Shown piece by piece: positions 1 to 7,508 of a DNA stretch of 55,536 nucleotides. Each line of letters starts with the position of its first letter. The first letter of the stretch is position 1. The notes beneath the pieces are model-generated. The model searched no databases and was not told the DNA's origin. It was given only the letters and a program-made list of their open reading frames with translations. Both the position numbers and the translations under genes were made by a program. The stretch spans positions 1 to 55,536 of the forward strand of contig CAUJEY010000003.1 of assembly GCA_963169325.1 (NCBI GenBank), given 5' to 3'. The DNA is from Bacteroidota bacterium (GTDB taxonomy: Bacteria > Bacteroidota > Bacteroidia > Chitinophagales > Saprospiraceae).

Positions 1-119
1 TTGGTTTTTTTTGGGGCCCTTTGTTTTTTGTTTTTTTTGGCCCTTTTTTTTTTTGTTTTTCCCCCCTTTTTCTCCCAAAAAAAACAAAAAACACCCGCGC
101 CACTAAAACACCCCATTGC
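1..119. other. Low-complexity homopolymer-rich window edge
   Basis: This stretch is almost entirely runs of T, then C, then A, with long homopolymers such as twelve consecutive T. No credible coding frame is present: the open frames across it give Phe/Leu/Pro-only peptides. It lies just downstream of gcvT on the minus strand. It may be a real simple-sequence tract or a low-quality contig end, and I cannot tell which from one copy. Confidence 0.5.
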
Positions 120-1244
120 TCAAACCCCCGGTTCTACAAAAGGCACTTTCACCACGGTGGCTTCCAACTTTTTCGCACCGGCTACGATCATGATTTTCGT
201 GCCCGGTTCGGCGAATTTTGCTTTCACGTAGCCCATACCGATGGGCTGATCGAGGGTGGGTGAGTGGGTACCGGAGGTAACGACACCGATTTTGGCGCCA
301 CGGCGACTTTCGATCTCGTAGTGGTGGCGCGGTACACGGCGGTCGCTAAGCATAAAACCGACCAGTTTGCGTTTTACGCCATCGGTTTTTTGTTTTTCAA
401 AACGTTCCTTGGAGGGGAAAACGGCGGCTTTTTTCAGTTTAGTGATCCAACCGAGGCCCGCCTCCAGCGGACTGGTTTTGTCGTCGATATCGTTGCCATA
501 GAGGCAATAACCCATTTCGAGGCGGAGGGTGTCGCGGGCGCCGAGGCCGACTGGTTTAATACCCAGTTTAGCGCCGTTTTTAAACACTTTATCCCAGATT
601 TTGGCAATATCCCGGTTGCGGGCGTATATCTCGAAGCCCCCGGAACCGGTGTACCCGGTGGCTGAAACGATCACGTTATTGCATCCGGCAAAGCGGCCGC
701 GACGGAAATTGTAATACTGGATACTTTTCAGGTCGATATCGGTCAATTTTTGCAGGGCTTCTACGGCCTTGGGACCTTGTATGGCGATCAGACCGGTTTT
801 GGAGGAGATATTTTGCATTTTGACGTCGAACTCGCGGGACAAACGTTTTAGCCAGCGCCAGTCTTTCGTTTCGTTGGAAGCATTGACGACGAGCATATAG
901 GTTTGAACGCCGGCTTCCGTCATTTCAGCCACATCGTCGAGCCGATATACGAGCAGGTCGTCGACAATACCGCCTTTTTTGTTGGGCAGGCAGGAGTATT
1001 GCACTTCGCCCGGGTTCAGTTTGCTCACATCATTGGAGGTAGCGCTTTGCAGAAACGCCGTGGCTTCTTTACCTTTCACGATAAATTCGCCCATGTGACT
1101 CACATCGAATACGCCTACACCGGTGCGCACCGCCTGGTGTTCGTCGGTGATGCTCGTATAGGAGATCGGCATGTTGTAGCCGGCAAATTCGGCCATTTTG
1201 GCGCCCAGCGCCAGATGTTTTTCCGTTAGTGGTGTGGATTTCAT
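120..1244 (-). CDS. gcvT: Aminomethyltransferase (glycine cleavage system T protein)
   Basis: The product is 374 residues, the usual length for GcvT. It transfers the methylene group from the aminomethyl-lipoyl H protein to tetrahydrofolate, releasing ammonia, in the cytoplasmic glycine cleavage complex. The N-terminus [20 protein letters not shown] and the following DVSHMGEF block are typical of the family. [11 protein letters not shown] and the [20 protein letters not shown] block are also seen; the latter forms part of the folate-binding core. The C-terminal barrel is complete and ends at a TGA at the left edge of the usable sequence. It starts 8 bp after the stop of the C1 peptidase gene, so the two are probably co-transcribed. 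GcvH and GcvP are not in the window. Confidence 0.95.
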   Translation of the reverse strand: MKSTPLTEKHLALGAKMAEFAGYNMPISYTSITDEHQAVRTGVGVFDVSHMGEFIVKGKEATAFLQSATSNDVSKLNPGEVQYSCLPNKKGGIVDDLLVYRLDDVAEMTEAGVQTYMLVVNASNETKDWRWLKRLSREFDVKMQNISSKTGLIAIQGPKAVEALQKLTDIDLKSIQYYNFRRGRFAGCNNVIVSATGYTGSGGFEIYARNRDIAKIWDKVFKNGAKLGIKPVGLGARDTLRLEMGYCLYGNDIDDKTSPLEAGLGWITKLKKAAVFPSKERFEKQKTDGVKRKLVGFMLSDRRVPRHHYEIESRRGAKIGVVTSGTHSPTLDQPIGMGYVKAKFAEPGTKIMIVAGAKKLEATVVKVPFVEPGV

Positions 1245-1252
1245 ATCTTGAA

Positions 1253-2575
1253 TTATTCTTTCGATTCAGCGCGGTGTTTGGTTGCAGGCATTACTTTCAG
1301 GTGTGCAGGCCGGTTGCCGGGTTTGGCGGCCGGCGGAGCGGCTTTACTTTCTCCCGGCACAGCGCCATCCGGGGTAGCGCCCTGGGCGCCGGTGCCTGAA
1401 GGACCGGTTTCTTTGACGGCTTCGCCCGGCTCCAGCCCCATCCGCTGCTGGATATCGCGGGGCAAGGCATGTTTATTCACCGTAAAAGAGATCGTATTCT
1501 GGCGCATATATGCTTCCGATACATAGACGTAACCTTTCAGGCCGGAAATTTCGCCCCAGGAATTTTTCACGACGTAGTAGATACCGCCGTGGGTTTCATT
1601 CATCATACCCACAATATGCATCAGATGGTCGTCCTGGGTCTCCAGGCGGTCGAACAAGCGCTGCCTGAGTTGTTGGTCTACCACTTTTTCCGGTTCGTAA
1701 TATTTGAAGGTACCGGCGATCTGCTCTTTGGATTTGCCGGCCCAGTCCGCCTCCGGTACCACGGCGATGCCATAATTGGCGGCAAAGCCCTGGTTGCTCA
1801 CGTCGGCGTCCCATTCCACCGTGTAGCCCTGCTGCACGGAATGGTTCAGGCAGCGGATCAATTCACCCAGCGGCAGGTTGTAAAACGAACCGTTTGCAAA
1901 ATTATCGGGCACTTCGAGGATAAAACTCGTCCAGAACGGATGGTGCGTATAGGAGGTAATGTTCACGTAGTCGTCGGCGTTCAGGCCCAGGTAATCGCGG
2001 AAGGAGGTGGGTGTAAAAACGGTATTGTTGTAGGTAAACTGCGTGGGAACGGGGCCGAATTCGGCATCGAGCGCCTGGTCGATGGCTTTCAGCCAGTCTT
2101 CCTTTAGTTGGCCTTTCTCTGCCATTGCAATGTATTCGTCGCACATTTTTTTCAACTGTTGGGCAAGGCTGCTATGGTTAAAAGGCTTGGACGGATCTTT
2201 TCGTCCCGGATATACACTTTCCGGCGCCACGCCGAACAGCCTGACTACATTTATATTATCGTGTGCCAGGCCGCCCTCGCTAAACTGGGCTTTTCCCAAC
2301 CGGCGAACATAGTTTTCACATTTCCGGCGGTAAATATGCCGCACTGTGAACATTTCCGACAGGTTGTGTTCACCTTTTCCCAGGCGCAGCACCTCGCTTT
2401 CCAGGAAGGAGGTGGTGGAAAAACTCCAGCAGGTGCCGGTCATATCCTGACTTTTTACCGGTGTCGCCGGCAGGCGTTTGTATTCTTTAAAATCGTAGGG
2501 CTCGGCGTTTTGTGCAACCAGCGATAGGGTAAAAGCGCTGATAAACAGGAAAATCAAAATTTTCTTCATAGCCAT
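1253..2575 (-). CDS. Secreted C1B (bleomycin hydrolase-like) cysteine peptidase
   Basis: This 440-residue protein has an N-terminal signal peptide (residues 1 to about 21, ending LVAQ). Its mature part has the papain-like C1B triad: Cys49 in GTCWSFSTTS, His317 in DDHLMHIVG and Asn338 in VVKNSWG. The family contains bleomycin hydrolase and aminopeptidase C, and Bacteroidota commonly export a version to the periplasm, where it trims peptides. The last 60 or so residues form a Pro/Gly/Ala-rich tail with no cysteine, which is longer than in typical PepC. That tail could be a flexible linker to the envelope, but there is no type IX sorting signal. The gene ends 8 bp before gcvT. Substrate is unknown. 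Confidence 0.85.
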   Translation of the reverse strand: MAMKKILIFLFISAFTLSLVAQNAEPYDFKEYKRLPATPVKSQDMTGTCWSFSTTSFLESEVLRLGKGEHNLSEMFTVRHIYRRKCENYVRRLGKAQFSEGGLAHDNINVVRLFGVAPESVYPGRKDPSKPFNHSSLAQQLKKMCDEYIAMAEKGQLKEDWLKAIDQALDAEFGPVPTQFTYNNTVFTPTSFRDYLGLNADDYVNITSYTHHPFWTSFILEVPDNFANGSFYNLPLGELIRCLNHSVQQGYTVEWDADVSNQGFAANYGIAVVPEADWAGKSKEQIAGTFKYYEPEKVVDQQLRQRLFDRLETQDDHLMHIVGMMNETHGGIYYVVKNSWGEISGLKGYVYVSEAYMRQNTISFTVNKHALPRDIQQRMGLEPGEAVKETGPSGTGAQGATPDGAVPGESKAAPPAAKPGNRPAHLKVMPATKHRAESKE

Positions 2576-2627
2576 TTTGTGTTTAATTACGTCTGTTCGG
2601 GCGCAAAATACGGCGATTTAGGCTAAA

Positions 2628-3125
2628 TCATGGTATATATTCTCCAACTTCCAACCCGTCTTTCATACTGAGTTGTACCACGATTTTCCGGCTGCCAAAA
2701 TCCAGCAGCAGTACATCGTTCAGATACAGACTGTTTTCTTTCCTCGACAACCGAATGCCGTCGAGTTTCCGGCCTAAAACCTGCTGCCAAAGGGGAAGCG
2801 CGCCGGCATTGACCCGTTGCACCGATACCCTGCCATGCAACGTTTGCAACTGGCCGGCCGTCTTTATCAGCGCTTCAGGTGCAATAATCCCGATAGCATC
2901 CGAATCTTCCCCGGAACTCAGGAGCAGGGCTTCCGGTTGATCAAAAATAAGTTCCAACACATATAAAAATCGAGCCGGCGTTTCTGCGGCGTTCGCGTGA
3001 TTGAGCCAGAGGTAGTAGTTGACATCAACAAGTGATTGTTGTTCAACAGATTGAAATGCCTGTAGCTCTTCCAAACGAAAACAATCGGGAGGTGTGGGGT
3101 CTTGCGCGAAGTCGTTGGTTTGCAT
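2628..3125 (-). CDS. Hypothetical protein, 165 aa
   Basis: I do not recognise a family. The product has no signal peptide and no membrane segment. It looks like a compact cytosolic alpha/beta protein, with hydrophobic strand-like stretches such as ARFLYVLELIF, EALLLSS and YLNDVLLLDFGSRKIVVQL. The final third reads like a small beta-sheet. The ATG at 3125 is preceded 20 bp upstream by a perfect TACCTTTG -7 box on the same strand. The gene diverges from the BlaI/M56 pair and two BlaI-type operators lie in the shared upstream region. Control by that repressor is therefore plausible, and its function may relate to what the M56 protein senses; this is inference. Confidence 0.7.
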   Translation of the reverse strand: MQTNDFAQDPTPPDCFRLEELQAFQSVEQQSLVDVNYYLWLNHANAAETPARFLYVLELIFDQPEALLLSSGEDSDAIGIIAPEALIKTAGQLQTLHGRVSVQRVNAGALPLWQQVLGRKLDGIRLSRKENSLYLNDVLLLDFGSRKIVVQLSMKDGLEVGEYIP

Positions 3126-3144
3126 CGGAAAAATCGTAGTTAAG

Positions 3145-3152
3145 CAAAGGTA
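3145..3152 (-). promoter_or_regulatory. Candidate -7 box for the 165-aa gene
   Basis: On the minus strand this reads TACCTTTG, a perfect match to the Bacteroidota -7 consensus TAnnTTTG. It sits 20 bp ahead of the ATG at 3125. No clean -33 TTTG is visible at the usual spacing. The nearest BlaI-type operator is about 36 bp further upstream. Confidence 0.45.
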
Positions 3153-3187
3153 GTTTTCAACGATATAAAGTTAAGTTTTATCGCATA

Positions 3188-3203
3188 TACGAAAATATTC
3201 GTA
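3188..3203. promoter_or_regulatory. BlaI-type operator, copy 1
   Basis: TACGAA-AATA-TTCGTA is an inverted repeat with 6-bp arms and a 4-bp centre. Its form, TAC...GTA arms flanking a short AT core, fits operators of BlaI/MecI/CopY family repressors. An identical second copy lies 30 bp away, centre to centre, close to three helical turns, so two repressor dimers could bind the same DNA face. It lies between the divergent promoters of the 165-aa gene and blaI. Confidence 0.6.
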
Positions 3204-3216
3204 GAAAAATTTGTGC

Positions 3217-3234
3217 CTACGAAAATATTCGTAG
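3217..3234. promoter_or_regulatory. BlaI-type operator, copy 2
   Basis: CTACGAA-AATA-TTCGTAG is the same palindrome as copy 1, extended by one base pair in each arm. It ends 3 bp before the candidate -33 TTTG of the blaI promoter, so a bound repressor would crowd the RNA polymerase site. Assignment to BlaI rests on position and palindrome form. Confidence 0.6.
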
Positions 3235-3237
3235 ATG

Positions 3238-3271
3238 TTTGCAGCGGAATTTATAGGCACGCATAATTTTG
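3238..3271 (+). promoter_or_regulatory. Candidate promoter of the blaI-M56 operon
   Basis: TTTG at 3238-3241, a 22-bp spacer and TAATTTTG at 3264-3271 match the Bacteroidota TTTG/TAnnTTTG promoter form. A second TAATTTTG at 3323-3330 has no clear -33 partner. The first is preferred because it directly abuts operator copy 2. Confidence 0.45.
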
Positions 3272-3334
3272 AGCAAATTCCGGTTGTCTCATAAATTCTA
3301 GCCGAAGATTTTCTTGCGACGATAATTTTGTCTA

Positions 3335-3415
3335 CCGCGGATTTCGCAGATTAGCACAGATTTTTATTTCGACAATTTATAAAAATAATCTGCGAAAATC
3401 TGCGGCATCTGCGGG
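3335..3415. repeat. Imperfect palindromic repeat in the blaI leader
   Basis: Left arm CCGCGGATTTCGCAGATTAG and following bases to about 3367 pair imperfectly with the right arm from 3379, which ends in CATCTGCGG. The arms are about 33 to 36 bp with an 11-bp loop and repeat the word ATCTGCG several times. It resembles a REP-like dispersed intergenic repeat. It lies within the predicted 5-prime leader of blaI. Confidence 0.55.
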
Positions 3416-3476
3416 AGAAAAACTTTTGATACAGCCTTGGAGCCCGGACTACAAACGCATTTTAAGAATCCTGACG

Positions 3477-3974
3477 ATGTTATCAAACATGCAACCATCC
3501 AAACCGACCGAATCCGAACTGGAAATCCTGCAACTCCTGTGGGAAATGGGTCCGAGTACGGTACGCGCAGTAAATGACCGCCTGAACGATCCCAAAAATC
3601 CGCCGCGCGGCGGAAGGCGTTCCATGGGCGCCCCCCGGGAAGTGGGTTACACCACCACCCTGAAAATCATGCAGATTATGCATGAAAAAGGCCTGGTAAC
3701 GCGGCAGGAAGACGCCCGTACGCACATTTATGCGGCTGCCGTGAGTGAGCAGGACACGCAATCGGCTCTGCTTCAGCAATTTGTGGATTCAACCTTTCGC
3801 GGCAGCGCCATGAAAATGGTACTCCAGGCACTGGGCAATCACGACGCCAGCCCCAACGAGTTGGACGAGATCAAATCCCTGATCGCTCAACTGGAACAAA
3901 ACCAATCCGACGACACCGAAACGAACACTACCCTGCTTCCTCCGGCGGAGCAAGACGGGAACAGAACCGAATAA
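3477..3974 (+). CDS. BlaI/MecI/CopY family transcriptional repressor
   Basis: A winged-helix repressor of about 165 residues. The region SELEILQLLWEMGPSTVRAVNDRL is the first part of the wHTH, and VGYTTTLKIMQIMHEKGLVTR is the recognition helix and wing, both hallmark BlaI family sequences. The C-terminal helices would dimerise, followed by an acidic tail. An ATG at 3477 or 3489 is more likely than the upstream TTG at 3426, because family members begin about eight residues before this wHTH. There is an insertion of about 17 residues, rich in Pro, Arg and Gly, between the second helix and VGYTT, where relatives have only a few residues. The stop lies 14 bp before the M56 gene, the standard repressor-sensor pairing; cleavage of BlaI after sensor activation is family knowledge. 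Confidence 0.9.
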   Translation: MLSNMQPSKPTESELEILQLLWEMGPSTVRAVNDRLNDPKNPPRGGRRSMGAPREVGYTTTLKIMQIMHEKGLVTRQEDARTHIYAAAVSEQDTQSALLQQFVDSTFRGSAMKMVLQALGNHDASPNELDEIKSLIAQLEQNQSDDTETNTTLLPPAEQDGNRTE

Positions 3975-3988
3975 AATCAGCCGATACC

Positions 3989-6268
3989 ATGAAAGACAGT
4001 CCGTTTTTCCTATCCGACGCCGCGGTCTATGCTTTGGGCTGGACCTTGGTCCATTCCCTGTGGCAAGCCGCCGCCGCGGCACTGGTGCTCTGGATTGCCC
4101 TGCCGCGTTTCCGCACGGCCCGGCAGCGGTATTGGGCCGCGTATGCTACCCTGGTCACCGTGCTGGCCGCAGCCCTGGTCACTTTCGGCTGGATGTACGA
4201 CCCGTTGCCGGCGAATATAGCCCTTGAAATGCCGGTACTGGCCGGCGCCTTATCGCCTTTGACAATGGCTCCCGATGTGCCGTCGTCATTTTGGCAGACG
4301 ATTGCCGGATGGCTGGAGGCATATTATCCGGCAATCGTAACGGTCTGGATGCTTGGCTTCGGATTTTTCTGTATTCAATTGGCCGGCGGCTTGTATTACA
4401 TGCAACATCTGCGCCGACGGCACAACCAACCGGCCGAAATCTTATGGCAGGAAAAACTACAGGTATTGGCCGTCAAAATCAGTTATTCGCGGCCGGTGCA
4501 GTTGCTGGAGTCGGCCCTCGTACAAACGCCGGTGGCAATCGGTTTTTTCAAACCGCTCATTCTGTTGCCGTTGGGTATGGCCAACCGGATCAGCGCCGCC
4601 GAGGTGGAAGCCATTTTGGCCCATGAATTGGCCCATATTGCCCGCCGCGACTGGCTGTTCAACCTCTTGCAGGCACTCATCGACGCCTTATTTTATTACC
4701 ATCCGGCAGTCTGGTGGATTTCCGCTACCATCCGGGCCGAACGGGAAAACTGCTGCGACGATACCGCCGTGGCGCTAACGGGCAACCGCCTGGCGTATGC
4801 TAAAACACTGGTGCACCTGCAGGATTTGGCTAAAAATGCAAAAACACCGGCACTAGCCCTTGGCATCGACGGCGCCCCGAGGCTGATGCGCCGCCGCCCG
4901 CTCCTGTTGGAACGGATCAAACGAATTCTTCACCAACCACAACCATCCGCTTCTCTTATGGAAAAAATAATTGCAACAGCCATATTACTGGCCCTGATTA
5001 CCCTATGGACCGTTCAGGCAAATACCCCGCCTGCCTTGGCAGCCGCCATTCGTGAAATAGCCGTAAAACCGGTTGCCTGGCTGTCGGGCGACCCACAAGC
5101 AACACCTGCTTTCCAAACACCCGCCGCCGATACCATCAAACCCCAGCGACATCAGAAAATCGTACACGACGACGGCGATCAACGTGTGGAGATGGAATTG
5201 CAGGATGGCAAAATCACCCGCCTGAATGTGGACGGTAAAGAAATTGCCCAGGGCGATTATCCGCAATACCAATCGCTCACCAACCAGCTATTGCGCGATG
5301 CAACACCTCCGCCCCCCCCGCCTGCTCCGCCGGCTCCACCTGCCGGATGGGAATTTGCACCGTTCCCACCCGATGCGCCCAGCGCGCCTTTGCCGCCCAT
5401 GGGCCGCTCCTCCCGCATCAGCACGGATAAAGACGGAGAGGGAAACACCATTATCCGGCTCGAACGGAACGGCGAACCCACGGAAATAAAAGTCAAAGAC
5501 GGTGAAGTTTGGATAGACGGCAAAAAGATGGAAGAAGGCGAAAGCCTCGACATCCCCGGCGACACCCGGCTGCTGTTCTGGCCGGCTCCCGAAGTTCAGG
5601 GCTTCCGCCTCGATGGTGAACATTTTGAAATGCCGGAAATGCCGGAGTTGCCGGAAGCACCTGAAGCGCCGGGAGCGCCTTCCATTTACCGGTTTGATGG
5701 CGACCATTTTATTTTTGAAACCCCGGAAGGCAAGATTTGGGAGGTGCCTATGCCAAATATATCTGAAGAAGAGCTCAAACGAATTCATGAAGAGGCGCTA
5801 CGCGATATAGAATTACAACAAAAAGAATTGAAAGCGCAGTTGAATGATTGGAAAAAAAACAAGAAAGAATGGGATAAACATGAAAAAGAACGGCGAAAAG
5901 CCCTGGAGGAGGCACGAAAAGAGTTGGAAAAGGCTAAAATAGCCCAACGCGACGCCTTAACGCAAGCCCGGGCGGAGCAGTCTCGCGCCCGCGAAGCGGC
6001 CAGGGCTGCCCAACAGGAGCAGGTACGGGTTTACCGCGAACGCCGCAGCACAGAGTCCTTCAGCGCTGTGCTTAAAGAAACCCTCCTTGCAGATAAACTG
6101 ATTTCCGATCCAAGCAATTTTTCCGTCGAACTTTCCGGAAAAGAACTGCGTGTTGACGGCAAAAAATTATCCGATGCACAACACAAAAAATACCTGGAAC
6201 TTTACCGCCAGCGAACCGGCAAAACATTAGATAAAAAAGACAGTATCCGGATCGAAGAAGAGAACTAG
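3989..6268 (+). CDS. BlaR1-like M56 family membrane metallopeptidase with long C-terminal extension
   Basis: This 759-residue protein has three N-terminal membrane segments, at about residues 10-35, 45-68 and 110-130. A cytosolic zinc-protease loop follows with HELAH at 212-216 and AERENCCDDTAVAL as the third-ligand region. A fourth membrane segment lies at about 327-345. The M56 core fits BlaR1/MecR1, which degrade a paired BlaI when a signal binds outside. No penicillin-binding serine domain is present. Instead the exported part has three short repeats of the form VDGKxL (about 412, 509 and 722), a Pro-rich stretch and a charged coiled coil at about 590-690. The signal is therefore probably not a beta-lactam. 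The stop codon TAG lies within the terminal inverted repeat of the element at 6265-6427. Confidence 0.85.
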   Translation: MKDSPFFLSDAAVYALGWTLVHSLWQAAAAALVLWIALPRFRTARQRYWAAYATLVTVLAAALVTFGWMYDPLPANIALEMPVLAGALSPLTMAPDVPSSFWQTIAGWLEAYYPAIVTVWMLGFGFFCIQLAGGLYYMQHLRRRHNQPAEILWQEKLQVLAVKISYSRPVQLLESALVQTPVAIGFFKPLILLPLGMANRISAAEVEAILAHELAHIARRDWLFNLLQALIDALFYYHPAVWWISATIRAERENCCDDTAVALTGNRLAYAKTLVHLQDLAKNAKTPALALGIDGAPRLMRRRPLLLERIKRILHQPQPSASLMEKIIATAILLALITLWTVQANTPPALAAAIREIAVKPVAWLSGDPQATPAFQTPAADTIKPQRHQKIVHDDGDQRVEMELQDGKITRLNVDGKEIAQGDYPQYQSLTNQLLRDATPPPPPPAPPAPPAGWEFAPFPPDAPSAPLPPMGRSSRISTDKDGEGNTIIRLERNGEPTEIKVKDGEVWIDGKKMEEGESLDIPGDTRLLFWPAPEVQGFRLDGEHFEMPEMPELPEAPEAPGAPSIYRFDGDHFIFETPEGKIWEVPMPNISEEELKRIHEEALRDIELQQKELKAQLNDWKKNKKEWDKHEKERRKALEEARKELEKAKIAQRDALTQARAEQSRAREAARAAQQEQVRVYRERRSTESFSAVLKETLLADKLISDPSNFSVELSGKELRVDGKKLSDAQHKKYLELYRQRTGKTLDKKDSIRIEEEN

Positions 6269-6427
6269 TGCCGCGTCCGGCAGTTGGCATATGAATCTGC
6301 TGCCCTATTTTCCCTTCCTCTGCGTTGTTCGTCGGTTAAAATATCCCGTATTTCGCCCTCCTCACGCCTTGATGAAGGAAAAATATGGCGCTCATATTCA
6401 TACGTCAACTGCCGGACGCGGCACTAG
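6265..6427. mobile_element. MITE-like element with 22-bp perfect terminal inverted repeats
   Basis: The left end CTAGTGCCGCGTCCGGCAGT, continuing TG, is matched exactly in reverse complement at 6406-6427. The 163-bp element fills almost the whole gap between the M56 and NRDE genes and encodes nothing. Inner sequence also pairs loosely, so the RNA would fold into a long hairpin. The outermost CTAG at both ends may be a 4-bp target duplication, leaving 18-bp repeats. The TAG stop of the M56 gene is part of the left end. Confidence 0.65.
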
Positions 6428-6436
6428 CAAGCCTAC

Positions 6437-7348
6437 ATGTGTACCGTAACCTATCTCCCCTACCACGACGGATTCATACTTACCCACAATCGCGACGAGG
6501 CGCCAACCCGTTCACCCAACCTGATTTCGCGGGAAAACAGAGGGGGCGACAGGCTGATTTTTCCCAAAGACACCAAAGCCGGCGGTGGATGGGTGGCGGC
6601 TTCCCGCAGTGGCCGTGTGGCCTGCTTGCTCAATGGAGCATTCGTAAAACACCAGCATCAGCCACCGTACCGCCGCAGCCGGGGGCTGGTGCTGCTCGAT
6701 TTTTTCGACTGGCCCGACCCCGATGATTTTTTCACCCGGTACGAACTGGATGATATAGAGCCGTTTACTTTTCTTTTTTTCGCCACCGGGCGCGTCACCG
6801 AATTGCGCTGGGATGGCGCCCATCGCCACCGGCTCGATCTTTCGGCCGCGGCGCCGCATTTTTGGTGCTCGGCTACCCTGTACCCACCGCCCATGCAAGC
6901 CCTGCGCGAACAAGTTTTCCAAAAATGGCTGACCCTACATGTGCCGTCATTGGTCAATGGTCATTCGTCATTGGTCATTGGTCATTCGTCATTTTCACCG
7001 TCCACACCCAAGGCCTCCGGGGCGACCATCCACCGTCCACCGTCTACCGTCCCCCGTCAACCGTCTACCGTCCACCGTCCACCGTCCACCGTCCACCGTC
7101 TCCCGTCCACCGTCTCCCGTCTACCGTCTACCGTTTACAAACTTCACCAGTCAGGCAGCGTTGGCGACCCCGAAAACGATTATGTGATGAACCGCGGTGG
7201 TCGCGTGTGTACGGTGAGTATCACGCAAATCGTACTGCGGGATAGCCAGGTCCGGATGCGGTATAATGATTTGTTGGAAGGCCGACGCGACACCAAACGA
7301 TTGTCGCTGTACACACACCGTTCACATATCGTTGACAAAGACAAATAA
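6437..7348 (+). CDS. NRDE (TANGO2-like) family protein interrupted in frame by heptanucleotide arrays
   Basis: The N-terminus MCTVTYLP with NRDE at residues 18-21 defines the NRDE/TANGO2 family, whose biochemical role is not settled; the N-terminal Cys suggests an Ntn-hydrolase-like fold. The usual family body continues to about residue 168 and resumes at about 240 with GDPENDYVMNRGGRVCTVSITQIVL. Between them lie about 65 residues coded by two tandem arrays, giving a Ser/His/Pro-rich stretch with repeats such as PSTVHRP. Removing them leaves about 238 residues. The frame is intact here, but a change of one or two 7-bp units would shift it. The start lies 9 bp after a MITE-like element. Confidence 0.8.
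   Translation: MCTVTYLPYHDGFILTHNRDEAPTRSPNLISRENRGGDRLIFPKDTKAGGGWVAASRSGRVACLLNGAFVKHQHQPPYRRSRGLVLLDFFDWPDPDDFFTRYELDDIEPFTFLFFATGRVTELRWDGAHRHRLDLSAAAPHFWCSATLYPPPMQALREQVFQKWLTLHVPSLVNGHSSLVIGHSSFSPSTPKASGATIHRPPSTVPRQPSTVHRPPSTVHRLPSTVSRLPSTVYKLHQSGSVGDPENDYVMNRGGRVCTVSITQIVLRDSQVRMRYNDLLEGRRDTKRLSLYTHRSHIVDKDK
6945..6993 (+). repeat. Heptanucleotide array, seven units of (G/C)GTCATT
   Basis: Seven consecutive 7-bp units: CGTCATT, GGTCAAT, GGTCATT, CGTCATT, GGTCATT, GGTCATT, CGTCATT. The array lies inside the NRDE gene. The same CGTCATT word recurs in the intergenic hairpin at 28761-28822. Confidence 0.85.
7032..7136 (+). repeat. Heptanucleotide array, fifteen units of ACCGTCY type
   Basis: Fifteen uninterrupted 7-bp units span exactly 105 bp. 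Most are ACCGTCC or ACCGTCT, with a few CCCGTCN variants and a final ACCGTTT. Because 7 is not a multiple of 3, all three plus-strand frames stay open through the array and encode similar PSTV-type heptapeptides. It lies inside the NRDE gene. Confidence 0.9.
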
Positions 7349-7508
7349 TTGACTGTTTTACCGGTAAATGGCAGATAATTCATAAAAACCGGTTCCCGGA
7401 TGCAGCCTTTGCCAAATTTATTGTGTCTGAGAAGTTAAAATTTTCCAAATACCAGAACTAAAGGTTGTCTGGTGTATTTAATGTTCATACTTTTCGGTCA
7501 AATAATCA

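Noticed and set aside
1902-2527. Several open frames on both strands over the C1 peptidase gene
   Set aside because: They are shadows of the peptidase gene, whose catalytic motifs fix the true frame.
3989-6268. Beta-lactam resistance locus
   Set aside because: The M56 protein lacks a penicillin-binding domain and no beta-lactamase gene is present, so only the regulatory architecture is shared.
7032-7136. Possible CRISPR-like array
   Set aside because: The units are contiguous 7-mers without spacers and there are no cas genes.
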